DNA of 64,000 nucleotides, taken from the NCBI RefSeq assembly GCF_020103725.1, contig NZ_JAHXBG010000039.1:1-64000 (forward strand), read 5' to 3'. This stretch comes from Hyalangium gracile (GTDB lineage: Bacteria; Myxococcota; Myxococcia; Myxococcales; Myxococcaceae). The notes under the pieces were generated by a model. It was not told the origin of the DNA and did no database searches. It was given only the letters and a program-made list of their open reading frames with translations. This document shows, piece by piece, positions 34,386 to 47,910 of this stretch. Both the position numbers and the translations under genes were made by a program. Numbering within the stretch: position 1 is the stretch's first letter; every line of letters begins with the position of its first letter.

Positions 34386-35702
34386 TCAGCGCTCGTTGAG
34401 CAGTCGGGCGCTGGCCCGGCCTCCGAGGATGGCGTCCTCCATGGAGGAATACTCCCACTGTCCGTACCGCCCGGCCGTCAGGATGCGAGCGTGCTCCAGG
34501 AAGCGGAGGATCTCCGTCTTCGCCGGCCCGTACGCATCGTCATAGAGGACGTAGGCGTGGGGAATCTCCCGGCCGCGCGCGAAGAGCACGTCCTCCGCCG
34601 AGCCGATCATCTGGGAGCGCACCAGGTCCTCCACCGCGTGCTGCTCGCACTGGGCGGCGGACAGCTCGCCGTGGTGGCTGTACTCCACATAGAAGGTAGC
34701 GGTGTCGGGGGGCGCCAGCGGCGCATACACCGCCGAGGGCGAGCCGATGCGGTAGGTCTTGAACTCGAGCTCGGGCAGGTAGATCCAGTGCCAGGGCTGC
34801 CGGTTCTTCCCTCGGGCCGCCACGCAGACGTAGGTGACGGTGGTGGCGCGCAGGCGGCTGGCGGCGGCGCGGACCTCGTCCGGCACCCCGGCCTCCCCTC
34901 GAGCCAGCAGGCCCACGAGGTGCGGCAGGGAGACCGTGGAGAGGAGCTCCGAGTAGCCGAGCGTCCGCCCGTCCGAGAGGGTGACCTTCCGGGCCTTCCA
35001 GTCGATGGCGGTGGGCTCGGTGCGGACGCTGACCTCTCCCCCCTGGAGGTGGCGGAGCATGGCGCGGGCCAGGCTCTCGATGCCGCCCTCCCGCGGGTAG
35101 AGGAACGAGGCGTTGTAGCCGAGCGCATCGCTGCCCGCGCCGAGCGCCCCATCCACTACCTCCTTGAGGGTGGGCCGAGGCACGAAGCGCCCCACCCACG
35201 CCGCCGACAGCTCCCTCGGGTGCACCGTCCAGAGCTTCTGGTTGTAGGGCACCATGAAGTTCTTCGCGAAGCCCTCCCCCATATAGCGGAGGATGAACTC
35301 CTCGAAGTTTCGAGGCTCGCGCTCGCGCAGCTCGCGGCCCTTCTCGCCGTAGAGGGCCTCCACGAAGCCGACCAGGTTCTCCGAGATGACCTCCGCCGGC
35401 AGCCCGTGGGTGTTCACCTGGTACGGGAAGCGGGTGAAGACGCCTCGGGAGAAGATGCCCGCCTTTCGTTGAATGCTGACCATCTGGCCCGGGAGCCAGA
35501 GCGTGTTCACCAGCTCCTTGATCTCCGGATCCCTCAGGTGGAGCCAGTGGCCGGTCGGGTCGAAGTAGCACCCCTCGATGACCTCGGTCTTGATGAGGCC
35601 GCCGACCCGGTCTGTCTTCTCGATGAGGCGCCAGGGGCGCTTGAGGAAATGGGCTGCCGACAGGCCCGCCAGCCCCGCGCCAAGGATGAGGGTGGGATCC
35701 AT
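34386..35702 (-). CDS. FAD-dependent oxidoreductase, protoporphyrinogen-oxidase/UGM-like
   Basis: A 438-residue flavoprotein with the dinucleotide motif LILGAGLAGLSAAHFL at the N-terminus, DRVGGLIKTE, the substrate-region HWLHLRDPEIKELV, VPYNQKLWTVHPRELSA (typical of UDP-galactopyranose-mutase-like proteins) and a C-terminal AGRYGQWEYSSMEDAILGG. Such proteins near GT2 and deacetylase genes usually act on sugars or lipid-linked sugars; the exact substrate is unknown. First gene of the minus-strand operon. A hairpin between it and the GT2 (34353-34370) has no T-tract. Confidence 0.87.
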   Translation of the reverse strand: MDPTLILGAGLAGLSAAHFLKRPWRLIEKTDRVGGLIKTEVIEGCYFDPTGHWLHLRDPEIKELVNTLWLPGQMVSIQRKAGIFSRGVFTRFPYQVNTHGLPAEVISENLVGFVEALYGEKGRELREREPRNFEEFILRYMGEGFAKNFMVPYNQKLWTVHPRELSAAWVGRFVPRPTLKEVVDGALGAGSDALGYNASFLYPREGGIESLARAMLRHLQGGEVSVRTEPTAIDWKARKVTLSDGRTLGYSELLSTVSLPHLVGLLARGEAGVPDEVRAAASRLRATTVTYVCVAARGKNRQPWHWIYLPELEFKTYRIGSPSAVYAPLAPPDTATFYVEYSHHGELSAAQCEQHAVEDLVRSQMIGSAEDVLFARGREIPHAYVLYDDAYGPAKTEILRFLEHARILTAGRYGQWEYSSMEDAILGGRASARLLNER

Positions 35703-35937
35703 GGCTTCCGGGTCTACCACCTCTGACCGAAGGGTGGGGCGCCCACGTGGGGGCTCCGGGGGCTTCTCCCTGGGGCGTACGGCCCCCTGCCCCCTCGCCT
35801 GGCCTCCAAGGGCGGTAGGAGCGGGGCTTGTTCGCGTTCTTTCCGCCCCGGAAACGCCTCTGATAGCCTGCGCGCGCGCGACGGCATGATCAGCCCGGTC
35901 GCAGGCGCTCGCGCCAGCAGGTCCCTGAAGGAACCCC

Positions 35938-41534
<5,597 letters not shown>

Positions 41535-41617
41535 GCCACATCCCCATTGCAATGAGCAATGGATGAGGTAGAAGGGCGGCCCCGCGCAGCATGGCGGGCC
41601 GCGCGGCAGGCAGTTCT

Positions 41618-41704
41618 GGAGGAGTGGCCGAGCGGCTGAAGGCAGCGGTCTTGAAAACCGCAGAGGGTGAAAGCTCTCCGTAGGTTCGAATCCTACCTCC
41701 TCCG
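41618..41704 (+). tRNA. tRNA-Ser (UGA anticodon)
   Basis: 87-nt class II tRNA: acceptor GGAGGAG/CTCCTCC, anticodon stem GCGGT/ACCGC with loop CTTGAAA (anticodon TGA), long variable arm, T-loop GTTCGAATC. CCA not encoded. Confidence 0.97.
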
Positions 41705-41747
41705 CACTTTGTCCTTGTTTTCTGCAGTTCTTTGACAGAGAAGAGTT

Positions 41748-41839
41748 GGAGAGATGGCCGAGAGGCTGAAGGCACAGGTTTGCTAAACCTGCATACTGGG
41801 TAACCGGTATCGAGGGTTCGAATCCCTCTCTCTCCGCCA
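41748..41839 (+). tRNA. tRNA-Ser (GCU anticodon)
   Basis: Class II tRNA: acceptor GGAGAGA/TCTCTCC, anticodon stem CAGGT/ACCTG with loop TTGCTAA (anticodon GCT), long variable arm, T-loop GTTCGAATC; the 3' CCA is encoded (to 41839). Confidence 0.97.
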
Positions 41840-41868
41840 CTTATCGTTGTAGCAGCGTTGGAAGACAC

Positions 41869-41945
41869 GCTCCCTTAGCTCAGCTGGATAGAGCGTCGGA
41901 CTACGAATCCGAAGGCCGGAGGTTCGAATCCTCCAGGGAGCGCCA
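41869..41945 (+). tRNA. tRNA-Arg (ACG anticodon)
   Basis: Acceptor GCTCCCT/AGGGAGC, D-arm GCTCAGCTGGATAGAGC, anticodon stem TCGGA/TCCGA with loop CTACGAA (anticodon ACG), T-loop GTTCGAATC, encoded CCA. The A34 of this tRNA is the classical bacterial target of TadA, whose gene follows 25 nt downstream. Confidence 0.97.
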
Positions 41946-41970
41946 CCTTCCCCCCACGCTGCTTCTCTCC

Positions 41971-42438
41971 ATGAGTGAAGACGACGCTTTCATGCAGCAG
42001 GCGCTTGCGCTGGCGCGGGAGGCGGCGGCACTCGGAGAGGTCCCTGTCGGCGCGGTGGCGGTGCACGATGGCAAGGTCATCGGCACTGGTTTCAACCGCC
42101 GCGAGGTGGACAAGAGTCCCCTGGCCCATGCGGAGCTGCTCGCGCTGGACGCGGCCTCCAAGGCCCTGGGCGCCTGGCGCCTGACGGGAGTCACCCTGTA
42201 CGTGACGCTGGAGCCGTGCGCCATGTGCGCCGGCGCGCTGGTCCAGAGCCGGGTGACGCGGCTGGTGTTCGGGACGATGGATCCCAAGGCGGGAGCGGTG
42301 GGCTCGCTCTACAACCTGGCCGAGGAGCCGAGGCACAACCACCGGCTCCAGGTGACGAGTGGCATCCTGGCGGACGAAAGTCGTCTGCTACTCAAGGGCT
42401 TCTTCGAGCGACTGCGCGAGAAGAAGCGTGAAAAGTGA
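41971..42438 (+). CDS. tadA: tRNA adenosine(34) deaminase TadA
   Basis: A 155-residue cytidine-deaminase-fold enzyme converting A34 to inosine in tRNA-Arg(ACG). Zinc and catalytic residues: HAE in PLAHAELLALD, and PCAMC in TLEPCAMCAGAL; VPVGAV and the C-terminal RL..FFERLR helix are typical. It stands between its substrate tRNA gene and two serine tRNA genes, so it is likely to be transcribed with them. Confidence 0.96.
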   Translation: MSEDDAFMQQALALAREAAALGEVPVGAVAVHDGKVIGTGFNRREVDKSPLAHAELLALDAASKALGAWRLTGVTLYVTLEPCAMCAGALVQSRVTRLVFGTMDPKAGAVGSLYNLAEEPRHNHRLQVTSGILADESRLLLKGFFERLREKKREK

Positions 42439-42443
42439 ATACT

Positions 42444-42530
42444 GGAGAGCTGGCCGAGTGGTCGAAGGCACCTGACTCGAAATCAGGCGTACCGGCAACG
42501 GTACCGTAGGTTCGAATCCTACGCTCTCCG
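42444..42530 (+). tRNA. tRNA-Ser (CGA anticodon)
   Basis: Class II tRNA: acceptor GGAGAGC/GCTCTCC, anticodon stem CCTGA/TCAGG with loop CTCGAAA (anticodon CGA), long variable arm, T-loop GTTCGAATC. CCA not encoded. Starts 6 nt after the tadA stop. Confidence 0.97.
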
Positions 42531-42546
42531 CTTGTAGCAGGTCCTT

Positions 42547-42633
42547 GGAGAGGTGGCCGAGCGGTTGAAGGCACACGCCTGGAACGCGTGCATACCTTAA
42601 CGGGTATCGTGGGTTCGAATCCCACCCTCTCCG
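42547..42633 (+). tRNA. tRNA-Ser (GGA anticodon)
   Basis: Class II tRNA: acceptor GGAGAGG/CCTCTCC, anticodon stem CACGC/GCGTG with loop CTGGAAC (anticodon GGA), long variable arm, T-loop GTTCGAATC. CCA not encoded. Completes the serine set TGA, GCT, CGA, GGA. Confidence 0.97.
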
Positions 42634-42649
42634 TAGGTGTTATTTTTGT

Positions 42650-42729
42650 GGTCGGGACAACGTGGGGACGTGAACCCCGCCAGGTCCGGAAGGAAGCAAC
42701 GGTAGCGCACCTTCGCGTGTGTCCCGGCC
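42650..42729 (+). ncRNA. ffs: Small SRP RNA (4.5S)
   Basis: The conserved SRP domain IV hairpin is present (GTGAACCCCGCCAGGTCCGG then GAAGGAAGCAACGGTAGC, from about 42669), closed by a terminal stem GGTCGGGACA (42650-42659) / TGTCCCGGCC (42720-42729). It binds Ffh and targets membrane proteins to the translocon. The exact ends may extend a few bases. Confidence 0.95.
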
Positions 42730-42742
42730 GTTTCTCTCGTTG

Positions 42743-42784
42743 AAGAGCCGATGCCCCCTCTCGGGGCGTCGGCTCTTCGCTTTT
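42743..42784 (+). terminator. Strong rho-independent terminator after the SRP RNA
   Basis: A long stem starting AAGAGCCGA at 42743, with an inner GCCCC/GGGGC stem and a CTCT loop, closing at 42777, followed by CGCTTTT (T-tract 42781-42784). Marks the end of the serS/tRNA/tadA/ffs block. Confidence 0.9.
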
Positions 42785-42867
42785 GCGGGCGAGCGCTCCC
42801 CTGGCCAATCGTTTGTTTGTCCACCAGCCACCGGCTCGGCTAAGAGCAGCCCCACCGGAGGGATGCC

Positions 42868-44403
42868 ATGCCAGACGTCATCGTGGTGGGAGCAGGCCAT
42901 AACGGGCTGGTCGCCGCGGCCCTGCTCGCGCGCCGGGGCCTGAAGGTCACCGTGCTCGAAGAGAAAGAGGTGGTGGGCGGCGCGAGCAGGACGGAGTACC
43001 CGTTCCGCTCCGCGCCGAAGCTGGGCGTCTCCACGGGGGCGTACCTGCTGGGGCTCATGCCGCCGGAGCTCATGCGCGAGCTGGAGCTGGAGCTGCCCCT
43101 CAAGCGCAGGGATCCGCACTACTTCCTGCCCACGCTGGAGAAGCGCTACCTGCTGTTCGGCTCGAACGAGAAGGAGATGCGGACGCAGTTCCTGGCTTTC
43201 TTCTCCGAGGCGGACTGGAAGGCCAACCAGGCGATGAATGCCGAGCTGGCCGCCATGCGGGATGACCTGGCGCCGGCGTGGCTGCAGCCTCCCCTCTCGC
43301 TCGAGGAGACGGCCGAGCGCTTCATCCGCCCGGAGCTGCGCACGCACTTCATCCGCCTCTGCCGCGGCACGGCGCACGAGTACCTGGACCGGTTCGGCTT
43401 CGAGTCGGATCTGCTGAAAGCCATGTACGCGGTGACGGACGCCTTCTCGGGGCTGGACGCGGGCTACGACACGCCTGGCGCGGGCATGAACCTGCTGGTC
43501 CACAACATGTGCCGGCTGCCCGGCAGTGGCGGCACGTGGATGATCGTCGGTGGCGGCATGGGCACTGTCACCCAGTCGCTCGCGCGGCTGGTGCAGAAGC
43601 ACGGCGGGGAGATCCGCACCCGGGCGAAGGTGGCCTCCATCCGCACGGACGGCGGCGTGGTGAAGGGCGTGGTGCTGGAGAGCGGCGAGGAGCTCTCCGC
43701 CAGCGTGGTGGTGTCCAACGCGGACCCGTTCCGCACCTTGAAGCTGGTGGAGGCCTCGGCGGTGCCGGCGGCCTATCGCCAGCGGGTGAACGGCATGGCC
43801 ACGCAGGGCACCACCCTCAAGGTGAACCTGTGCCTGAAGGGGCTGCCCACCTTCACCTGCCTGCCCGAGGATCGGGGACAGTTCGGCCCCACCATCCACC
43901 TGCTGCCGCAGGAGGACGTACTCGAGTCGCTCGCGAAGGCGTACGCGGACACCAAGGCCGGGAAGCTGGCCGAGTTCCCCTCCATGGAGTGGTACTTCCA
44001 TACGCCCATCGATCCCAGCCTCCGGGACGAGCAGGGGCACCACAACTCCGCCCTCTTCGTGCAGTGGGTGCCCTACCAGCCCAAGGGCTCCACCTGGGAG
44101 AAGGAGGAGTCGCGCTACGTGCAGCACCTGCTGTCCATCTGCGACCGCTTCGCCCCGGGCACGAGCGATCTCGTGGTGGAGACGTTCGCCCTGCCCCCGC
44201 CGAAGATCGAGTCCCACTTCGGCATCACGCACGGCCACATCCACCACGTGGACAACAAGCTCGGCTTCAACGAGCGGCTCCCGTACGAGACGCCCGTCCA
44301 GGGGCTCTACTTCTGCAGCGCGGGGTGCCATCCGGCCGGCAGCGTCATCGGCGCGGCGGGGCACAATGCCGCGGGAGTGGTGCTCAAGGCGCTCGGGCGC
44401 TGA
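42868..44403 (+). CDS. Phytoene-desaturase-like NAD(P)/FAD-dependent oxidoreductase (PYROXD2-like)
   Basis: A 511-residue flavoprotein of the CrtI/PYROXD2 group: VIVVGAGHNGLVAAALLARRG at the N-terminus, EEKEVVGGASRTE, a middle GGTWMIVGGGMGTV, VVVSNADPFRT and the C-terminal GCHPAGSVIGAAGHNAAG flavin motif. The substrate is unknown; no carotenoid genes adjoin, and PYROXD2-like proteins are widespread. Convergent with the minus-strand gas vesicle arm. Confidence 0.88.
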   Translation: MPDVIVVGAGHNGLVAAALLARRGLKVTVLEEKEVVGGASRTEYPFRSAPKLGVSTGAYLLGLMPPELMRELELELPLKRRDPHYFLPTLEKRYLLFGSNEKEMRTQFLAFFSEADWKANQAMNAELAAMRDDLAPAWLQPPLSLEETAERFIRPELRTHFIRLCRGTAHEYLDRFGFESDLLKAMYAVTDAFSGLDAGYDTPGAGMNLLVHNMCRLPGSGGTWMIVGGGMGTVTQSLARLVQKHGGEIRTRAKVASIRTDGGVVKGVVLESGEELSASVVVSNADPFRTLKLVEASAVPAAYRQRVNGMATQGTTLKVNLCLKGLPTFTCLPEDRGQFGPTIHLLPQEDVLESLAKAYADTKAGKLAEFPSMEWYFHTPIDPSLRDEQGHHNSALFVQWVPYQPKGSTWEKEESRYVQHLLSICDRFAPGTSDLVVETFALPPPKIESHFGITHGHIHHVDNKLGFNERLPYETPVQGLYFCSAGCHPAGSVIGAAGHNAAGVVLKALGR

Positions 44404-44433
44404 GGCGACCGAGCGCGCGGGGCCTCCACCGTG

Positions 44434-44751
44434 TCAGCGGACCTCGGTGGGGGCCGGCAGCTGCTCGAGCTTCGCGATGCGCTGCTTGAGCTCGGCGAGC
44501 TCGGCGAGGCGGTCCGGCCCGGCGTTGGAGGTGAAGTCCGGGTTGCGGATCCACCAGTCCATGCCCATCTCGCGCGCCTTGTCCACCGAGGCGACCATCA
44601 GCCGGATCTGGATGGTGAGCAGCTCGATGTCCACGAGCTTCACCTTGATGTCGCCCGCGATGATGATCCCCTTGTCGAGGACCCGCTCGAGGATGTCGGC
44701 CAGGTTGCTGTGCCCGGTGGAGTTGGCAACCCTTCGAGAGCGCTCGATCAT
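44434..44751 (-). CDS. Gas vesicle GvpA-family paralogue (GvpJ/GvpM-like)
   Basis: A 105-residue member of the GvpA superfamily: LADILERVLDKGIIIAGDIKVKLVDIELLTIQIRLMVAS is the family core, followed by DKAREMGMDWW and a charged C-terminal helix (ELAELKQRIAKLEQL) that GvpA lacks. GvpJ and GvpM paralogues are minor components required to nucleate vesicles. It ends the minus-strand arm and overlaps the gvpK stop by ATGA. Confidence 0.9.
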   Translation of the reverse strand: MIERSRRVANSTGHSNLADILERVLDKGIIIAGDIKVKLVDIELLTIQIRLMVASVDKAREMGMDWWIRNPDFTSNAGPDRLAELAELKQRIAKLEQLPAPTEVR

Positions 44752-45113
44752 ACCTCACCTCGCGGAGCGCTCTCGTCGAACAGGTTTCCCAGGGGCCCCA
44801 GATCGAGGTTGAGGCTCTCGACACCGAAGTGCTTCATCAGCTGCTGCATGTGCTCCTCGAGCCGCATGAGCGTCGTGCCCAGGCGCTCGACCTGCGCCTC
44901 GCTCAGGCTGCCGCCCTCGATGCGCCGCAGGGCCTGCTTCTCCATCAGCCGGCGGACGAACTCCACGAGCGAGAGGACCAGCTGGGTCAGCCCTCGCTCG
45001 ATCTTGTCCGGGGTGACGTTGATGCGGCTCGGCAGCCTGGCCTGGGGGGGCTCGGCGGACTCCGCGAACGCCTCCAGCTCTTCCGCGCTGCCTCGAATCT
45101 CTCCGTAGTTCAT
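44748..45113 (-). CDS. gvpK: Gas vesicle protein GvpK
   Basis: A 121-residue GvpK-family protein: RINVTPDKIERGLTQLVLSLVEFVRRLMEKQALRRIEGG is the diagnostic region, followed by LSEAQVERLGTTLMRLEEHM and LNLDLGPLGNL. GvpK is an essential minor assembly protein. ATG 45113 overlaps the preceding stop (ATGA), and its own stop overlaps the next start, so the arm is tightly coupled. Confidence 0.93.
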   Translation of the reverse strand: MNYGEIRGSAEELEAFAESAEPPQARLPSRINVTPDKIERGLTQLVLSLVEFVRRLMEKQALRRIEGGSLSEAQVERLGTTLMRLEEHMQQLMKHFGVESLNLDLGPLGNLFDESAPRGEV

Positions 45114-45394
45114 GTTCCTTCTCCCTCGAGCTGGGTGGTGGGGAGCCGCGGAGTGGGCGCCTCGTGCTCCCACTTGCGCATCGTCTCCACCGAGGTGACG
45201 ACGACGTTGAGCCCCAGGTAGATCAGGTCCACATCCGCGATGGAGATGAGGACATCCCCCGCGATCACGACGCCTTTGTTGAGCACCCGGTCCAGCGTCT
45301 CGCACAGGCTGACGCGCTGGTGGCGAGAGGCCGGGCTCCGCCGCGCGCTGACGGGACGCGCGGGGCGTGCTCTCGACTGAGGGCTAAGCGGCAT
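45110..45394 (-). CDS. Gas vesicle GvpA-family paralogue
   Basis: A 94-residue protein with a 28-residue basic, Arg/Pro/Ser-rich N-terminal extension before the GvpA-type core SLCETLDRVLNKGVVIAGDVLISIADVDLIYLGLNVVVTSVETM. The extension is unusual for structural GvpA and points to a GvpJ/M/S-type minor protein. ATG 45394 lies 11 nt inside the end of gvpG; a longer frame to 45457 is unlikely. Confidence 0.88.
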   Translation of the reverse strand: MPLSPQSRARPARPVSARRSPASRHQRVSLCETLDRVLNKGVVIAGDVLISIADVDLIYLGLNVVVTSVETMRKWEHEAPTPRLPTTQLEGEGT

Positions 45395-45623
45395 GGCTGG
45401 CCTGGCCCTTCTTGTACTCCTCGATCTGCTCGAGCCGCTCCACCAGCTCGGCCTCACGCTTCGCGAAGTCCTCCTCGGAGACCGCCCCGGCCTCGAGCCG
45501 GGCGTAGAGCTCCATGAGCTCGGTCTTCACCGCCTCGTCGTCGAAGATCTCCTTCTCGGCGCGGTCGGCGATCTCCTCGAAGACACGAACCAGTCCCCGG
45601 AATGGCATCGAAAGAATTCCCAT
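45384..45623 (-). CDS. gvpG: Gas vesicle protein GvpG
   Basis: A 79-residue GvpG-like protein: MPFRGLVRVFEEIADRAEKE followed by DDEAVKTELMELYARLEAGAVSEEDFAKREAELVERL, all helical. GvpG is a small accessory protein in vesicle assembly, usually located beside GvpF/L as here (12 nt from the GvpF/L stop). Confidence 0.88.
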   Translation of the reverse strand: MGILSMPFRGLVRVFEEIADRAEKEIFDDEAVKTELMELYARLEAGAVSEEDFAKREAELVERLEQIEEYKKGQASHAA

Positions 45624-45635
45624 GACGTGCCTACC

Positions 45636-46409
45636 TCAGGCAGCAACCTGCTGCAGATCGAGATCGATGAAGTTGAAGGGCGCCCACGGGCCGTTGAAGT
45701 CGAAGACGTAGTGGGCGGGGAAGGTGTTGGCGACCTCGTAGACCCGCGCCTCGAACTTCTGAAGGTCCTCGCGCTTCACCAGAAAGGCGACGTCCATCAC
45801 CGTCTGCTCGTTCCTGGGCGGGTTCACCTTCGACTCGACGACGCTGGCCTGGAACAGCTCGAGCACGCGCTCCGTCTGCGCCTCGCGCTCCTTGTTCAAC
45901 CGATCCTCGAACATCCGCCCGAGCTCGATCTTCTCGGGCTGGGTGGGCTCCGCTCCGCCTCCGAAGAGCCTGTCCCTCATGGCGGCCAGCTCGGGATCGA
46001 GGCTCGCGATGTGCTCGAAGATGTTGTCCACGCCCCACTTGATCTTGAGCCCCATCTCCACCGAGCCCTGTACCCGCTCGAGCTGAGCCCGGATCTCCGT
46101 GCGGTTGCGGCGCAGCAGCCGGACGATGTCCTTCTCGCTCCTGGCGACGTGGCCGAAGGTCATCGGGATGACGGTCACCGTCTTCATGACTTCACGGATG
46201 ACCTTGTTGTGAGGCTCCAGGTTCTTGCGCAGCGGGAGGATCTTCCCGCTCACGGCGTAGTCCGAGACGACCGCCGCCAGCGAGTCCACGCGTACCGTGT
46301 AGACGCGCCCCGGCTTTCCCTCGTGCGGCAGCCCGATCTCTCCGAACTCTACCGTCTCGGCCTCGGGGGCCGGGATGACTCCATACAGATAACGTCCCGT
46401 CACGGACAT
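45636..46409 (-). CDS. Gas vesicle protein GvpF/GvpL (copy 1)
   Basis: A 257-residue GvpF/L family protein: RYLYGVIPAPEAETVEF at the N-terminus, AAVVSDYAVSGK, VIPMTFGHVARSEKDIVRLL, a helical region with EMGLKIKWGVDNIF, and the C-terminal FPAHYVFDFNGPWAPFNFIDL. GvpF binds GvpA subunits before incorporation. One of three GvpF/L paralogues in the cluster. Confidence 0.95.
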   Translation of the reverse strand: MSVTGRYLYGVIPAPEAETVEFGEIGLPHEGKPGRVYTVRVDSLAAVVSDYAVSGKILPLRKNLEPHNKVIREVMKTVTVIPMTFGHVARSEKDIVRLLRRNRTEIRAQLERVQGSVEMGLKIKWGVDNIFEHIASLDPELAAMRDRLFGGGAEPTQPEKIELGRMFEDRLNKEREAQTERVLELFQASVVESKVNPPRNEQTVMDVAFLVKREDLQKFEARVYEVANTFPAHYVFDFNGPWAPFNFIDLDLQQVAA

Positions 46410-46476
46410 GGTCTTCTCGCTCTCATGTAGGGCCTCACCTGTGACGGGAGGCCAGTGGAATGAACCTCGTGCCCGC

Positions 46477-46803
46477 TCAGTACCGGAGCGTGCGGCGCTT
46501 CTCGTTCGTCTGAGCCTTCTCTTCCGCGGGCGCCCCGCGGCCGCTCTCGTCGCCAGCGGCCAGGCTCGTGACGCCCAGCACCTGCTGATGCTTGCGGATC
46601 AACGCCTCCACCTCGGCCAGGCGCGCGTCGAGGTTCGCGATCCGCGTCATGGCGGCCTTCCGCTCCTGCATCCGCCGGGAGCGCTCCAGCTCCAGGGAGG
46701 CGATCTGGAACTGGTGGACGTGCCGCTCGCCGGAGTGAACGCCGCTGCCACGGATGGCGGCGATGGTCTTGATCTCCGTGGCACCCTTGGCGCGAATGCC
46801 CAT
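46477..46803 (-). CDS. Unassigned coiled-coil protein of the gas vesicle arm
   Basis: A 108-residue protein between gvpN and gvpF/L. It begins MGIRAKGATEIKTIAAIRGSG, has a long helical heptad-like stretch (residues 32-75, with LELERSRRMQERKAAMTRIA then LDARLAEVEALIRKHQQVLG) and an acidic/basic tail (RTLRY). I do not recognise it as any standard Gvp family. Position and spacing (2 nt to the gvpN stop) imply co-expression. Confidence 0.8.
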   Translation of the reverse strand: MGIRAKGATEIKTIAAIRGSGVHSGERHVHQFQIASLELERSRRMQERKAAMTRIANLDARLAEVEALIRKHQQVLGVTSLAAGDESGRGAPAEEKAQTNEKRRTLRY

Positions 46804-46805
46804 GG

Positions 46806-47813
46806 CTAGGCCTCCTGGGGGGCGGCGAGGGGGATGGGGGTGGGCACGGCCTGCAGCTCCGTGCGGGGCCCGCGGCGGCGCGCGTACCGGGCCACGAGCT
46901 CCTCCACGGGGTTCGCTCCCGGGCCCGTCTTGATGGCGAAGCCGCTGAGCACGTCGCCGCACACGTCCATGAACATCGGCTCATCCGCGTAGGCGTGGGC
47001 CCTCGTCTGGGCGAGCACCCGGGCGATCATGATGCAGGCGCGCAGGCTCGGGCTCTGCTTGGTGAGGGCCATCCCGCGCAGCGCGCGGACGATGTCGACG
47101 ATCACCTCCGCCTCCTCGAGCGGAATTCCAGAGCGGGACTGGGTGATGCGCGCCTCGGTGTCGCGGTCGCAGTAGTCCACCTTGATGGTGATGAGCCGGT
47201 CCATCAGCGCGTCCTGCGTGCGGTGTACGCCCGCGTACTCCTCGGGGTTGGAGGTGAAGATGGCGCGGAACTCGGGGTGGACCTCGAGGTACTCGTCGCC
47301 CTGGGGGCCGCGCATGGGCAGCGCCAGGAGTCGCTCCTCGAGCACCGAGAGCAGGCCGTTGTTCGCCTCGGGCCGCGAGCGGGTGAACTCGTCGTAGACC
47401 AGCGTGTCGCCCGTCTTGCAGGCCTGGGTGAGCCGGTTGTCGGCCCAGAGGGTGGTCGTCTGCTCCTCGGTCCTCACCACCGAGTGGATGAAGTTGTCGA
47501 CGACCTTGCTCTTGCGGAACCCGTAGTCGCTGCCGATGAGATCGCTCGAGCCCCGCGCGTCGTCCCCGTGCATCAGGGTCATCGTGCGGCCGCGGAGCGC
47601 CGCCACATGGAGCGCCAGCGTCGTCTTCCCGGTGCCCGCCGGCCCCGAGAAGTGGACGGGATATCCCGCCTGGAGATAGGCCAGCGCCCGGTCCGCGATG
47701 CGCCTCACGTGGGGCGTCAGGACGAAGTTCTCGCTGGCCTCCGCCTGCATGGTGTCTGGGGTCCGAACCTCGGCCAGCGCCGCCTGGCCACTCCTCTTTC
47801 CTTCCCTGCTCAT
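46806..47813 (-). CDS. gvpN: Gas vesicle protein GvpN (AAA/MoxR-like ATPase)
   Basis: A 335-residue MoxR-like ATPase: Walker A GPAGTGKTTLALHVA, a GvpN-typical segment GDDARGSSDLIGSDYGF, LVYDEFTRSRPEANN (Walker B), FRAIFTSNPEEYAGVHRTQDAL (sensor 1) and MDRLITI. GvpN enhances vesicle maturation. A C-terminal extension (ARYARRRGPRTELQ) follows. Located directly after the GvpC candidate, as in cyanobacterial gvpA-gvpC-gvpN order. Confidence 0.95.
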   Translation of the reverse strand: MSREGKRSGQAALAEVRTPDTMQAEASENFVLTPHVRRIADRALAYLQAGYPVHFSGPAGTGKTTLALHVAALRGRTMTLMHGDDARGSSDLIGSDYGFRKSKVVDNFIHSVVRTEEQTTTLWADNRLTQACKTGDTLVYDEFTRSRPEANNGLLSVLEERLLALPMRGPQGDEYLEVHPEFRAIFTSNPEEYAGVHRTQDALMDRLITIKVDYCDRDTEARITQSRSGIPLEEAEVIVDIVRALRGMALTKQSPSLRACIMIARVLAQTRAHAYADEPMFMDVCGDVLSGFAIKTGPGANPVEELVARYARRRGPRTELQAVPTPIPLAAPQEA

Positions 47814-47910
47814 TGGATGCTCCTTTCAGGCAAGACAGCCTCGGCATGCGCCAGCATCACGCCGAGGCTGCAGTTCATGGGGTGAATGGGCGGGCGGCCT
47901 TCGAGCCGAC

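Noticed and set aside
35870-35881. Alternating GCGCGCGCG run upstream of the TPR protein, possible Z-DNA
   Set aside because: Short and expected at this GC content; no other supporting signal.
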